A stretch of 64,000 nt of DNA from Shewanella baltica (GCF_900456975.1 NZ_UGYM01000002.1:806001-870000); one strand, 5' to 3'; shown: positions 40,673 to 53,742, counted from the first letter of the stretch. Notes: generated by a model from the letters alone, not told the origin. Made by a program: numbers and translations.

Positions 40673-43050
40673 GACTGTTTTTTGTGGAGCACTGGGTATC
40701 TTAATTCAACCTCTTGGGTGATATCCAAGAGTTCACCGACGCCAATCACTCGCCATAGTTGTTCTTCTAACTGTTTGGCTTTATGGTTTGCATGAATATT
40801 AATGTATTCCAACTCGCGGCGCAGGTAACTCATGTCTGGCTTCTCTGTCGCGCCACGGTAAATGCGTAGGGCGAGGAATCGGCCTACTGCTTTGCTCTGA
40901 TTGATAAAGGTTATCTGAGCGTCAACTTCACCGACTTCCGTGGCGGGAGTACACTTTAAAAAGATTTTGCCACGTGATTGACGGATCAATTGAACAAACA
41001 CTTCAATAAAATCCATATCTTGCTGGGGTTTCATCTGGCGAATAGGTTCGAGAATATCCCGTTTAAAGAAACCGTCTTTTAGCAGCGGCGCTAAATTATA
41101 TTGCAGGGTATCTGAGGTGCCCGCAGCAAAAATATCGCTGATCTCATCTTGTCGCGTACCGACGCCTAAACACGCGACTTGGGCCGATTTTGTCGTTTTT
41201 TCAACAAAGTAGGGCACAGAATGCAGATCATGCATCAAAATGTTTTTTAAACCATCGGCAAGTTCATTAGCCTCACTATTGTTCTCGGTCAGTTGTTCTA
41301 GCTTTTCCTTATTATGGGCAATGAGTTTATTTAAAAACTCCACCCCCACATGGGGGGTATGGCCCATGACTGCGGTTAAGTGCAGCGTCACGCCATTCTT
41401 GCGGGTGCGCACTAAACGGTAGGGGAGGTTATCTAGCTGTGTTTTGCCTGCAATGGTTTGTAGTTTGGGAAAGCTTAACAGTAGTGGTTTATTCGATGAA
41501 AAATCTGTCGGGTTGTCTAAGGTTAATTGCATGCCGCGGCTAGAAATATCTAAGGTAATGCCCGTGGCTTTCAGCTTGTCTTGCGTCACGTTGACTAAGG
41601 TTTTAAAGGCGAAACGAGCCTCTTGGCGTCGCTCGCTAAACTGCATGGAAACTAACTTAATTTGATTGGTGGTTAATCGTTGTTGACCAAAGGTTTTAAG
41701 GGCATTGGCATTACTGCTGTCTTGCCAAGCTTTGTAATGCCCTCTGGCATCTTCATTGCTGATATCAATGAGCTGCAGTAAATGACTAAACTGCGATAAC
41801 TGCTGTTCGACCAGCGGGCTGAATTTAGCCTCATCACCCGGCAAAGTTGCACGGCCATAGCCTTTATCATGATAAATTTTATCTTGGGTGACTTTAAAGA
41901 TCCGCCAGCTAGGTTTGGTCGACGCAAAGCCTAAAAATAAAGGCATCATGCCCTTAGCTTTAAGCTCGGCTAAGGTGGCAGAGTAAAAATATAAGCAGCC
42001 TTGGGCGTTATAGGTAAAACTAAAAAATAACCCGTGGTCGGGATTCTCTGGATGACTCAGTAGTGCCGATAAACGGCTTGGCGTCAACATGGCAGGCAAT
42101 TGGCTGACATCATTCTCATCTTGAAAATAATGCACTATCTGTTGGTTGTCACGGCTGAGTAGCATGTGACTCAAACCTTGGGTTTGAGTATTGAAATACA
42201 AAGGTAAGTGAGGCAAGTGGGGTAAATAATGGCGTTCAAATCCGAGTCCTGTTGCACTCACTATCACATCATTGACATCTACCTTATAACGCAGTTTATA
42301 GCCGCGGATTAAATTGCCGAGCATTTCACTTAAGGCTTCGCTGCCACCAAGGCGTTTGAGTCTTAGCCAAATATATTCGCCATTGGTTTGGCTATCGACA
42401 ATCTGATAATCCACTCCTAGCTGGAGATCGGGATAGTAAAACTCTTCACTGAGTTCCAGTAACTTAACTTTGAGTGGTTGGTCGAGATCGAAGGGATGAT
42501 TGGCGGCGAGGCGAATACGGGCACCGCCGATAGATAAATCTGCCGTGATCCCAGGTACTTCACCTCGACCGGATTGTGATGCCGCAATGCGAATACTGTA
42601 ATTCATCCGCTCCTCAGCGCGGTTGAAATAACTGCCTAATACTACGCCTGGCACCATAAAAGGTTCTGGCTCAGCGGCTTCAACCTGAGTCACACCTTGG
42701 CGTAATTTTACCCGACGCTGTTGATGGGCATTGAGCACATATTCATACACACCTAAGGTATATTGGTTGCGAAACAGTGACATGGCCTCATGCATACTGC
42801 TTTTGGCAGGCTCATCTAAAAAATGTCGCTGTTGACCTAACATGACTTCAGTACAAGGAAGCTCTGATTTATCCCTGAGATCGATAATTCGCGTGCAAGG
42901 CGAAGCCAAACGACTCAATTCCATTTTCACAAGAAAACGGGTCGAATTGGTTTCATCTATCGTCAGCTGCTGAAAAATCTCTTGGAAGTTAGGTTCCATG
43001 AGTAACGGCTTGAGCTGTTCGATGAGTGCACTATGGTTATCTAAACTCAT
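40669..43050 (-). CDS. Large protein with two PilZ domains
   Basis: 793 residues, soluble. Two PilZ cyclic-di-GMP-binding signatures are visible: RAEER at 144-148 with DLSIGG at 171-176, and RRQEAR at 474-479 with DISSRG at 501-506. The regions between and after them match nothing I recognise. A small PilZ protein lies 2 kb away beyond radA, and a GGDEF-EAL enzyme is encoded at 21764. It is probably a c-di-GMP effector with an unknown output. The stop codon overlaps that of the convergent hydrolase. Confidence 0.88.
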   Translation of the reverse strand: MSLDNHSALIEQLKPLLMEPNFQEIFQQLTIDETNSTRFLVKMELSRLASPCTRIIDLRDKSELPCTEVMLGQQRHFLDEPAKSSMHEAMSLFRNQYTLGVYEYVLNAHQQRRVKLRQGVTQVEAAEPEPFMVPGVVLGSYFNRAEERMNYSIRIAASQSGRGEVPGITADLSIGGARIRLAANHPFDLDQPLKVKLLELSEEFYYPDLQLGVDYQIVDSQTNGEYIWLRLKRLGGSEALSEMLGNLIRGYKLRYKVDVNDVIVSATGLGFERHYLPHLPHLPLYFNTQTQGLSHMLLSRDNQQIVHYFQDENDVSQLPAMLTPSRLSALLSHPENPDHGLFFSFTYNAQGCLYFYSATLAELKAKGMMPLFLGFASTKPSWRIFKVTQDKIYHDKGYGRATLPGDEAKFSPLVEQQLSQFSHLLQLIDISNEDARGHYKAWQDSSNANALKTFGQQRLTTNQIKLVSMQFSERRQEARFAFKTLVNVTQDKLKATGITLDISSRGMQLTLDNPTDFSSNKPLLLSFPKLQTIAGKTQLDNLPYRLVRTRKNGVTLHLTAVMGHTPHVGVEFLNKLIAHNKEKLEQLTENNSEANELADGLKNILMHDLHSVPYFVEKTTKSAQVACLGVGTRQDEISDIFAAGTSDTLQYNLAPLLKDGFFKRDILEPIRQMKPQQDMDFIEVFVQLIRQSRGKIFLKCTPATEVGEVDAQITFINQSKAVGRFLALRIYRGATEKPDMSYLRRELEYINIHANHKAKQLEEQLWRVIGVGELLDITQEVELRYPVLHKKQS

Positions 43051-43075
43051 GTAGGGTTCTTTTTAATGCTTATTA

Positions 43076-43338
43076 ATACCCAAGCTACCTGAAGATACGA
43101 GTTTCAGAGCGCATAGGGTGGTTCAATTCAAGGCGCATCAATGACAGAATGTCGGCCACCTTCTGAATTGATGCAACACGGAAGTGGAGTGCCCTATGCG
43201 CTCCGTTCCGGCGGGTTTTAACGCACTTTATGCTGTGTTAGTTATTTTTAACTTAGCCCGCTAGGTCTGCAAATAACTGCCTTACCTAAAGTGCGTTATA
43301 TTCCCGCTGAATTCTGCATCTTCAGGTTGTTTGGGTAT
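43076..43338. mobile_element. MITE-like element with 23-bp terminal inverted repeats
   Basis: The ends 43076-43098 and 43316-43338 are inverted repeats matching at 20 of 23 positions (ATACCCAA..ACCTGAAGAT). Inside are nested perfect inverted repeats: GAGCGCATAGGG (43107-43118) with its complement at 43192-43203, GCATCAAT (43135-43142) with 43167-43174, GCGGG (43211-43215) with 43303-43307, and AACGCACTTTA (43220-43230) with 43287-43297. The 263-bp unit is noncoding and lies in the upstream gap of radA and the PilZ gene. No clear target-site duplication was seen. I infer a non-autonomous transposable element. Confidence 0.7.
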
Positions 43339-43412
43339 ATGTTGTACTGTTAGTCTTATGTCGGCAGTATTCATCGTTACTTAAATTGATTTTATACAGA
43401 TTTTAATGAGTT

Positions 43413-44777
43413 ATGGCAAAGAATAAAACAGCGTACGTGTGTAATGAGTGTGGACAAGACTTCCCCCGTTGGCAAGGGCAATGCAGTGCTTGTCAGGAAT
43501 GGAATACGATTACTGAGGTCAGGCTCGGTGCGGCTTCCCCTGGGCGCAGTACTAAGTTTGTCGGCTATGCCGGCGCGAGCAGTAATGAAGTGAAGACATT
43601 AGATCAAATCGATCTCAATGCTATGCCACGAATATTGAGCCATTTCGGGGAGTTAGACCGAGTGCTCGGTGGCGGGATAGTGCCAGGTTCAGCCATTTTG
43701 ATTGGCGGACATCCTGGTGCGGGTAAGAGTACGCTTTTATTGCAAACCCTGTGTCATCTGGCCGAGCAAATGCCTGCACTGTATGTCACGGGTGAAGAGT
43801 CCTTGCAGCAAGTGGCCATGCGTGCCCATCGCCTTGGTTTACCAACCAATAAACTGCGGATGTTATCTGAAACCAGCGTCGAACAAATTTGCGAAGTTGC
43901 CCTAAAAGAATTGCCAAAGGTCATAGTGGTCGATTCGATTCAAGTGATGCACATGAGCGATGTGGCATCGAGCCCCGGTAGTGTGTCGCAGGTCCGTGAA
44001 TCCGCCTCTTACTTAACGCGTTTTGCGAAGGAGAATGGCATTGCCGTCATCATGGTCGGCCATGTGACGAAAGATGGCAGTCTGGCGGGACCTAAGGTAT
44101 TGGAGCATTGCATCGATTGCTCTGTGATGTTCGAAGGCGATAGTGATAGTCGTTACCGCACCTTGCGTTCCCACAAAAACCGGTTTGGCGCCATCAATGA
44201 GTTAGGTGTATTTGCCATGACAGAGCGCGGCTTAAAAGAAGTCGCCAATCCTTCGGCAATTTTCCTTTCCCGTGGTGAAGAGGAATCTTCTGGCTCGCTT
44301 GTTATGGTGGTCTGGGAAGGCACACGGCCGCTACTGGTGGAACTGCAAGTGTTGGTGGATAATTCGGCCATGGCTAACCCGCGCCGCGTGGCTGTGGGTA
44401 TGGATGCTAACCGTTTAGCCATGTTGCTTGCCGTGATGCACCGCCACGGCGGTTTACAGATGTCGGATCAGGATGTATTTGTGAACGTGGTGGGCGGCGT
44501 GAAAGTGACTGAAACCAGTGCCGACTTAACGCTACTCTTGGCTATGGTATCGAGTTTTCGTGGGGATATTTTGCCCAGCGATTTAGTTGCCTTTGGTGAA
44601 GTGGGGCTATCGGGTGAAATTCGTCCAGTGCCTAATGGGCAAGAGCGATTAATCGAAGCCGCTAAACATGGTTTTAAGCGCGCAATTGTGCCTAAGGCCA
44701 ATGTGCCGAAAAAGCCTCCTGCGGGGATGGAAGTCGTGGGTGTGTCTAAGTTATCCGAAGCGCTAGAAGCGATTTAG
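43413..44777 (+). CDS. radA: DNA repair protein RadA
   Basis: 454 residues, full length. The N-terminal zinc finger is CNECG...CSACQEW. The RecA-like ATPase has Walker A GGHPGAGKST near residue 98. The RadA-specific KNRFG motif is near residue 255, and the C-terminal Lon-protease-like domain is present. It promotes branch migration of recombination intermediates. In E. coli radA follows serB; here a hydrolase, a PilZ gene and the MITE-like element lie between. Confidence 0.97.
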   Translation: MAKNKTAYVCNECGQDFPRWQGQCSACQEWNTITEVRLGAASPGRSTKFVGYAGASSNEVKTLDQIDLNAMPRILSHFGELDRVLGGGIVPGSAILIGGHPGAGKSTLLLQTLCHLAEQMPALYVTGEESLQQVAMRAHRLGLPTNKLRMLSETSVEQICEVALKELPKVIVVDSIQVMHMSDVASSPGSVSQVRESASYLTRFAKENGIAVIMVGHVTKDGSLAGPKVLEHCIDCSVMFEGDSDSRYRTLRSHKNRFGAINELGVFAMTERGLKEVANPSAIFLSRGEEESSGSLVMVVWEGTRPLLVELQVLVDNSAMANPRRVAVGMDANRLAMLLAVMHRHGGLQMSDQDVFVNVVGGVKVTETSADLTLLLAMVSSFRGDILPSDLVAFGEVGLSGEIRPVPNGQERLIEAAKHGFKRAIVPKANVPKKPPAGMEVVGVSKLSEALEAI

Positions 44778-44799
44778 TCATTAGGCCGAGTAAAATTAG

Positions 44800-44852
44800 A
44801 TGCTAGCTAAAGTAAGGCGCTAGCTAGGCTAAATGTAGATACTAGCTAGCAT
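44800..44852. repeat. CTAGCTAG-rich inverted repeat after radA
   Basis: ATGCTAGCTA (44800-44809) and TAGCTAGCAT (44843-44852) are complementary, and a third GCTAGCTAG lies between them. It may be an mRNA-end structure or a simple repeat remnant. Confidence 0.4.
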
Positions 44853-44887
44853 TAAACGCTCTCAAGCGAGATGAACGCCAGTAAGCA

Positions 44888-44911
44888 AAACAGCGCCATT
44901 AGGCGCTGTTT
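44888..44911. terminator. Terminator between radA and the small PilZ gene
   Basis: AAACAGCGCC (44888-44897), loop ATTA, GGCGCTGTTT (44902-44911), then TGTGTTTGT. It can act for either convergent gene. Confidence 0.8.
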
Positions 44912-44930
44912 GTGTTTGTGAGCGAGTGTC

Positions 44931-45302
44931 TTAATCTGCGATATTGTGTTTTTCGATAAACAACATAAGTTCGCGATTCAGCAAGGAGGCATCACCTAAG
45001 TTAAGCTCCACCATACGTTTTAGGTGGCTGATGCTGTCGACGTCGATGAAGTTACACTTCAAGCCTAATTGGGCATTTTTTTGATGGACCAACTCAGTTT
45101 CCATACGGATCTCAATGTCAGATTCGGGCAGGATAAAACTGAGGGTAATTGCATCACCCGAGTGGATAAAATTTTGCGGCTCTTCCACCAAAGCGCCATT
45201 TAGACTCAAATCGAGAATGGTCGTCTCCCACTGTGCAACACCTTGTTGTAGATGTGCATTCGTGGCAAATAGAATCCGCGAAAACTTGCGCCTTTCGTCC
45301 AT
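44931..45302 (-). CDS. Single-domain PilZ protein
   Basis: 123 residues from the ATG at 45302, with AAAGGA six bases upstream; a seven-codon longer form is open but less well placed. The PilZ signature is RRKFSR at residues 4-9 plus DLSLNGA near residue 38, both needed for c-di-GMP binding. The rest of the chain is one PilZ beta barrel with a C-terminal helix. It lies between radA and torR and is probably independent of both. Confidence 0.9.
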   Translation of the reverse strand: MDERRKFSRILFATNAHLQQGVAQWETTILDLSLNGALVEEPQNFIHSGDAITLSFILPESDIEIRMETELVHQKNAQLGLKCNFIDVDSISHLKRMVELNLGDASLLNRELMLFIEKHNIAD

Positions 45303-45452
45303 ACCCAATCCTTTTTCTTTCATAGTCAGCTAAGTGTAGTCCCATCAGTGTCCCTAAGCATATGTCATATTGATGTGACTGTAAAAGCAGAGCAATTTTT
45401 TGTTCAATAAAGCTACCGAGATCGCATATTTAACCTTTCACGCATATGCAAA

Positions 45453-45469
45453 TATGAAAAAGTATGAAT
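45453..45469 (+). promoter_or_regulatory. Candidate TorR boxes before torR
   Basis: TATGAAA (45453-45459) and TATGAAT (45463-45469) are direct repeats exactly 10 bp apart, about 35 bp before torR. They match the core of the E. coli tor box (CTGTTCATAT, complementary strand), and the same pair occurs before torE. Autoregulation by TorR is inferred. Confidence 0.5.
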
Positions 45470-45501
45470 AATTCACGTAAGTAAAATAAGAGAAATTGAA
45501 A

Positions 45502-46212
45502 ATGGCTTATAGTGTGCTCGTTGTCGATGATGAAGCGGTTATTCGTGCGCGATTGAAGGGATATTTTGAAAAGGAAGGTTATCGCGTCGTTGAAGCTGCC
45601 GATGGCGAGCAAATGTGGTACGAATTTAATCGCCAACATATCGATTTGATCATGCTAGATATCAATTTGCCCGGTGTTGATGGTTTGAGCCTGACCCGTG
45701 AGCTGCGCAGTCGCTCCCATGTGGGCATCATTCTGGTGTCTGGGCGGGATGAATCTATCGACAAAATCGTTGGTCTCGAAATGGGCGCCGATGATTATGT
45801 AACTAAACCTTTCGAACTGAGGGAGTTGCTGGTTAGGGTAAAAAATCTTCTGTGGCGGATTTCCCTTGTGAAGCAAGCTGAGCTGGCGGTCGCCGAAGAA
45901 TTATCCCAACCGGACGATGTGATCAGTTTTGAAGGTTATCAACTCGAACTCAACAGCCGTAAATTACGCCATGGCGATGTGTTGATCAAACTCACCAAAG
46001 CGGAATTCGAGTTACTGGCCGCATTTGCCCTGCATCCGCAGCAAGTCTTATCCCGCGAGCGTTTAATGCAGCAAACCAGTCACCGTAATCTGGATGTCAA
46101 TGACAGAACCATAGATGTGATCATTCGCCGTCTTCGCAATAAACTCGACACTGAATTGTTTGTCACTGTTCATGGGGAAGGTTATTTATTTGCCGCTAAA
46201 GTGGACGATTAA
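45502..46212 (+). CDS. torR: TMAO response regulator TorR
   Basis: 236 residues from ATG 45502 (a TTG two codons earlier is in frame). OmpR family. The receiver domain has the acidic DDE pair near residue 10, the phospho-accepting Asp in MLDINLPG near 53, and KPFELREL; the C-terminal winged helix ends in VHGEGYLFAAKV. It activates torECAD when phosphorylated by TorS. The stop codon overlaps that of convergent torT. Confidence 0.94.
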   Translation: MAYSVLVVDDEAVIRARLKGYFEKEGYRVVEAADGEQMWYEFNRQHIDLIMLDINLPGVDGLSLTRELRSRSHVGIILVSGRDESIDKIVGLEMGADDYVTKPFELRELLVRVKNLLWRISLVKQAELAVAEELSQPDDVISFEGYQLELNSRKLRHGDVLIKLTKAEFELLAAFALHPQQVLSRERLMQQTSHRNLDVNDRTIDVIIRRLRNKLDTELFVTVHGEGYLFAAKVDD

Positions 46213-47288
46213 TACGAGTTAGGTCGCACTTGGTACAGAGGGTAAAAGTCGGCCTCCGCTAGACTGAAATCTAATTGAGACAAAGTGTTAGAGGATGATG
46301 TTCGCTTGATGATCGCAGGGCCTATATCGCCAAATGCCTTAGCGCCTTCGAGTTGTTTCACTGTAACATCAATGGCGAGTTTTCCCTGTAATACGACTAG
46401 ATCATCATTACTGTAGATGACTTTTTCCCGTTTTAGCCCACGTAAAATGGCGGGGGACAAGTAACTGCTTACTAGCTTTACTCTGTTACTTAATCCCTTT
46501 TGTTTCAAAGTACTAATGGCGGCTTCAATCGCCACTGCGCTGCCGAGAATATAATCCGGCTGCTGAGCTTTTAGCAGCATCTGCAACTGGTCACGATACA
46601 GATTGCGATTATTATCGGCGTGCTGAATGGCACTAATCTTGACTTGGCTCCCTTCAAGCGCCTGACGTATACCTTGCTCAACTAAATCTGTACCACCTAC
46701 GTTTTCTGGTCCGGCCAAGAGTGCCAAATTTGCCGTTTGATGCGGATGTTGTGATGCTGCATCGGCTTTGATGAAGTTACCCGCCAGTAACCCCATTTGA
46801 TACCAGTTGACGCCAATATGGGTTTGGACTCGGTCGCTATTGAGTTTATTGACTAGAGCTAATACGGGTTTAGTGAGCGGTGTTGTAAATTGGGCGAGTA
46901 AATCTGGGCTGACTGAGCCCAGTAAGATGGCATCATAGTCGCCTTGCATACAGCTTTGTAGCTGTGCCAGTTGTTTATCTTTATGGTAATAACTGCCTGC
47001 TTCGAAGAGATCGAGTGAGACGCCAAGGGCTTTGGCATGTTGGATCAGTCCATAATCAATGCCAATCCAGTAGGCATCTTTAAGGTGTGGCACTAGGGCG
47101 CAGATCCGCCAAGGCTTTTGAGCTTTTGTCAGCGGTAAGTAGTTTAATGTTTGGGATTGCTGGATTTTGACATTGAATGGCGTGCGCTGCTCTAATGGCC
47201 AAGTGAGGTTTTCACTTGTCGCATAGCCTGAAAACACGAGGCCAAATGTGGCGAGTGTGAACAATCGTTGCCAATATTTTCGCATCAT
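46209..47288 (-). CDS. torT: Periplasmic TMAO-binding protein TorT
   Basis: 359 residues with a signal peptide of about 23 residues. A periplasmic-binding-protein fold related to ribose/LacI-type binding proteins. WRICALVPHLKDAYWIGIDYG near residue 60 and GPENVGGTDLVEQGI near 195 are TorT-like. It binds TMAO and contacts the TorS sensor domain. Divergent from torS, with 58 bp between the starts. Confidence 0.93.
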   Translation of the reverse strand: MMRKYWQRLFTLATFGLVFSGYATSENLTWPLEQRTPFNVKIQQSQTLNYLPLTKAQKPWRICALVPHLKDAYWIGIDYGLIQHAKALGVSLDLFEAGSYYHKDKQLAQLQSCMQGDYDAILLGSVSPDLLAQFTTPLTKPVLALVNKLNSDRVQTHIGVNWYQMGLLAGNFIKADAASQHPHQTANLALLAGPENVGGTDLVEQGIRQALEGSQVKISAIQHADNNRNLYRDQLQMLLKAQQPDYILGSAVAIEAAISTLKQKGLSNRVKLVSSYLSPAILRGLKREKVIYSNDDLVVLQGKLAIDVTVKQLEGAKAFGDIGPAIIKRTSSSNTLSQLDFSLAEADFYPLYQVRPNSY

Positions 47289-47346
47289 CCCGTATTATCC
47301 GCTAAGCATAATCTTGGATGGCATTGTAACAGTTTAAGGAAGATGT

Positions 47347-50300
47347 GTGGCTCCTTTATCTTTATCGCGAACCAGTTTAACCGGTCGATTAATGCTCGCC
47401 TTCAGTGTGTTAGGCGTATTGCTGATGCTGCTTGTTAGCTTAGGTAGCTTGAGTCTACATTGGCTAAAACAGGCCGATAGTTACTTGTACGAAGAGTCAC
47501 TCCCCGCATCCCAAGCGGCGAGGCAGCTAGTGCAAGCTTCTAATGCCTTGTCCGATGGTGTGCAGCAGTTAGGGCGGGTAGAAGATGAGCGTCAACGGGA
47601 GTTTATTGGTCGTAAACTGAGCCTTGAAAGTGTCAATATGTTTAATGGCATCAAAACCTTAACTATATTGGATGTTAACGAAGGCCAAAATCTTAACCAG
47701 CTGGCCGAACAAATCATCAGCCAATTAACCTCACTGGGCAAAAGTGTGGGTAGGCGTTTGACCATGGGCGATGAACTGCAGCTTAAGGCCCATGATTTGT
47801 CCATCGCCGCAGGACATGCCTCCGAATTACTTCAATCTGAGCTCGCCGTCGTGAATTCTGCCATCTTGGCGAAGTTGAGTCAGGCCTATCCTGATATGGC
47901 AGGCGCGAAGCGCAGCGGCCGATTACTCGACGATGTGATTGAGGGCGAACTTGATATTCAAGAGCAGCTCAATCGTGCCCTTAAGTTAGTTCATCAAATT
48001 GCCTTGTTAAGTCAGCTATTTGAATCCTCCGAATTGCAGTCAGAATTACAATTAAGTGTGCCGAATTTACTGGCGACGTTTGCAAGCACGAATCCTTCCC
48101 CGAGTTTTACGCTTCCTGAGCCTGAGATGGCGACGGCAATGGACAGGGCGCTTGCCCATAAGACGGATTCAGCGCTTGCTTCGAGTGACATCAATATCGA
48201 TTTGATGGCACTCGATAATGTGCCCGAGATAATTCGCGATCCGGGGCGTTTGCAGGCGTTAAAAACCGAATTAGCAGTGTTAGCGCACACACCACAAATC
48301 ATTAAATTACAGCGGGAATTAAGCCAAACACTGCAGCAGCAACAGCGTCAGCAGCAAGAGTTAGCCGAAAAACTCTATGGACTTAATACGCTGGTGGATA
48401 GAGCTCTAAATCAACAGCAACAACAGGCTGAATTAGCACGTAGTGATTATCTACACCAATTGTCCCTTGCTAGGCTTGGGCTTTGGGGCACCGGTGCCTT
48501 GATGTTTGTGGTAATTGGCTTTGTGATCTATCGAGTGATTTATCGCGGTATCGCCCTTAGGTTAAATCAGGCGACCGAGGCCATGTCCCGCCTGAGCTTA
48601 GGTGACACGGACGTGAGTTTAGAGGCCCACGGGGATGATGAACTGACTGCGATGGCAAATGCTATCGAAGCCTTCAAGCGTAAAACTGCCCATAATCTTA
48701 AATTACAGGCTGATTTACGTCAGGTGGCAGATGAGTTGACCGAGCATAAAAAGGCGTTGGAGCAAACGGTTGCTGCCCGTACGCAGGAGCTGGCCGATAC
48801 CAATAATCGCCTCGATGCCGAAGCCAAGGGCCATGCTAAAGCAAGGAAAATAGCTGAAGAGGCGAGTCAGGCAAAATCCCAATTCCTTGCGACCATGAGC
48901 CACGAAATTCGTACGCCTCTCAATGGTTTACTCGGTACATTAACTTTGCTCGGTCACAGTGAACTACCGCCAGCGCAGCAGCAAATGTTAGCGCTATCGC
49001 AATATAGCGGCACTTTATTACAAACCGTGTTGAACGACATTTTGGATTTTTCGCGTCTTGAACAAGGGAAACTCAGCCACGAGCCAAGGCCAACCGATAT
49101 CAATACCTTGCTCGATGAAGTGCTGGCAATCATGGTTGCGGGTGCAAATTTAGCTGGGCTCAGCCTCAAAATGAACAAGCCTAAGCTACCAAACTGCATC
49201 AATATCGATGGGCCTAAGTTGCGCCAAGTATTGTTCAACCTAATCGGCAATGGCATTAAATTTACGCAAGAGGGCTGCGTGACGCTAACTGTTAGTCTGC
49301 AAGGCACCCAATTGTCCTTTGTCGTACAGGACACGGGCGTTGGTATTGTGCCTGCGGCACTTGATAAACTTTTTGTGCCCTACAGTGCTTTACCTAATCA
49401 AGGTCGCAGTCGCGGCACGGGTTTAGGGCTCGCTATTTGTAAGCAATTGGTTGAGTTAATGGATGCTAGCGGCCGCGGGATTTGGGTTAAAAGTCAGCCA
49501 GGAAAAGGCAGTGAGTTTGGTTTTGAACTCGCCTTTAATGAATGCGATATGACCAATACCCAAGCGGTAAAAGAGAGGGTGCTAGTGCCTGCTCGCCAAG
49601 TGATGGTGGTAGAAGACAATAAAGTGAATGCTATGGTGGCGCAGGGATTTTTAGCGCACTTAGGTCACAAGTCAGTGCTTGCTGTCAGTTGCCAGCAGGC
49701 GCTTGAATTTGTTGAGTCTAGCGGCGTGGCTTTCGATGCTGTGATGCTGGATATTCAGCTCAGTGATGGCTCTGGAATTGATTTATTGCCGCAGTTAAAA
49801 ATGTTGATCGCCAACCCTAATGTGAAGTTTGCCGCCTTTACCGCCCAAATGCAGAGCGAGGATTTACAGCATTACCGCGAGGTAGGATTTGATGCTGTAT
49901 TGGCTAAGCCTCTAAGTCTACAAACCCTTACAGAATGGCTTGGCGTTGCGGTTTCTCCCTTGTCGGCATCCATTTCATCATCGACCGTGAATGACCTGTT
50001 GTCTGCGCCGCCTCAAGTCACAACGGAAGCTAAGATTGCAACGACAATAGCGGATGTCGATGATGAGCCGTTATTAGATCTCAAGCAGTTAGCGCAGGAT
50101 AAGGACGTACTCGGCAGCGAAGCTATGATGTCTATGCTCGATCTTTTTAGTGATTCGAGTCGTGAGCAGCTTGCCAAACTGTCTCTAGCTAATCCCAAGG
50201 AAGAGGTAGCCAAATTGCTGCACGGGCTTAAGGGCAGCAGTGCCAGTATGGGATTGATAGCGTTAGCTAAATTATGTAAGGAGTTAGAGCTGGCGCTAAA

Positions 50301-50439
50301 AGCCAGTGCAAATAAAGACAGTGTAGATAAAGCCAGTGCAAATAACGCGTTGGAGCTTAGTGAATTTCAACGCCTTGAGTCTTGCTGGCAGGCATCCATT
50401 GCCGCCTTAAGCCAATGGTTAGCTGCACAAAACGACTGA
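47347..50439 (+). CDS. torS: TMAO sensor hybrid histidine kinase TorS
   Basis: 1030 residues from GTG 47347 (AAGGA seven bases upstream). An unorthodox tripartite kinase: helix at residues 13-35, a 340-residue helical periplasmic sensor, helix near 377-398, HAMP, coiled coil, HisKA (ATMSHEIRTPLNG near 516), HATPase (NGIKFT, DTGVGI, GTGLGLAI), receiver (VEDNKVN near 757, MLDIQLSDGSG near 803), and C-terminal Hpt (LLHGLKGSSASMG near 960). The phosphorelay is His-Asp-His to TorR. All four sites are intact. Confidence 0.95.
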   Translation: MAPLSLSRTSLTGRLMLAFSVLGVLLMLLVSLGSLSLHWLKQADSYLYEESLPASQAARQLVQASNALSDGVQQLGRVEDERQREFIGRKLSLESVNMFNGIKTLTILDVNEGQNLNQLAEQIISQLTSLGKSVGRRLTMGDELQLKAHDLSIAAGHASELLQSELAVVNSAILAKLSQAYPDMAGAKRSGRLLDDVIEGELDIQEQLNRALKLVHQIALLSQLFESSELQSELQLSVPNLLATFASTNPSPSFTLPEPEMATAMDRALAHKTDSALASSDINIDLMALDNVPEIIRDPGRLQALKTELAVLAHTPQIIKLQRELSQTLQQQQRQQQELAEKLYGLNTLVDRALNQQQQQAELARSDYLHQLSLARLGLWGTGALMFVVIGFVIYRVIYRGIALRLNQATEAMSRLSLGDTDVSLEAHGDDELTAMANAIEAFKRKTAHNLKLQADLRQVADELTEHKKALEQTVAARTQELADTNNRLDAEAKGHAKARKIAEEASQAKSQFLATMSHEIRTPLNGLLGTLTLLGHSELPPAQQQMLALSQYSGTLLQTVLNDILDFSRLEQGKLSHEPRPTDINTLLDEVLAIMVAGANLAGLSLKMNKPKLPNCINIDGPKLRQVLFNLIGNGIKFTQEGCVTLTVSLQGTQLSFVVQDTGVGIVPAALDKLFVPYSALPNQGRSRGTGLGLAICKQLVELMDASGRGIWVKSQPGKGSEFGFELAFNECDMTNTQAVKERVLVPARQVMVVEDNKVNAMVAQGFLAHLGHKSVLAVSCQQALEFVESSGVAFDAVMLDIQLSDGSGIDLLPQLKMLIANPNVKFAAFTAQMQSEDLQHYREVGFDAVLAKPLSLQTLTEWLGVAVSPLSASISSSTVNDLLSAPPQVTTEAKIATTIADVDDEPLLDLKQLAQDKDVLGSEAMMSMLDLFSDSSREQLAKLSLANPKEEVAKLLHGLKGSSASMGLIALAKLCKELELALKASANKDSVDKASANNALELSEFQRLESCWQASIAALSQWLAAQND

Positions 50440-50516
50440 ACTTGCCTGCTCATAAACCCACCTGCTCATCAACCTATTGGATAGCATTAGTCTAAAGATA
50501 AGTCGCTCTAGAACGT

Positions 50517-53742
<3,226 letters not shown>

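Noticed and set aside
43051-43412. CRISPR or integron site in the gap before radA
   Set aside because: There are no regularly spaced direct repeats and no GTTRRRY core; terminal inverted repeats with internal stems fit a MITE better.
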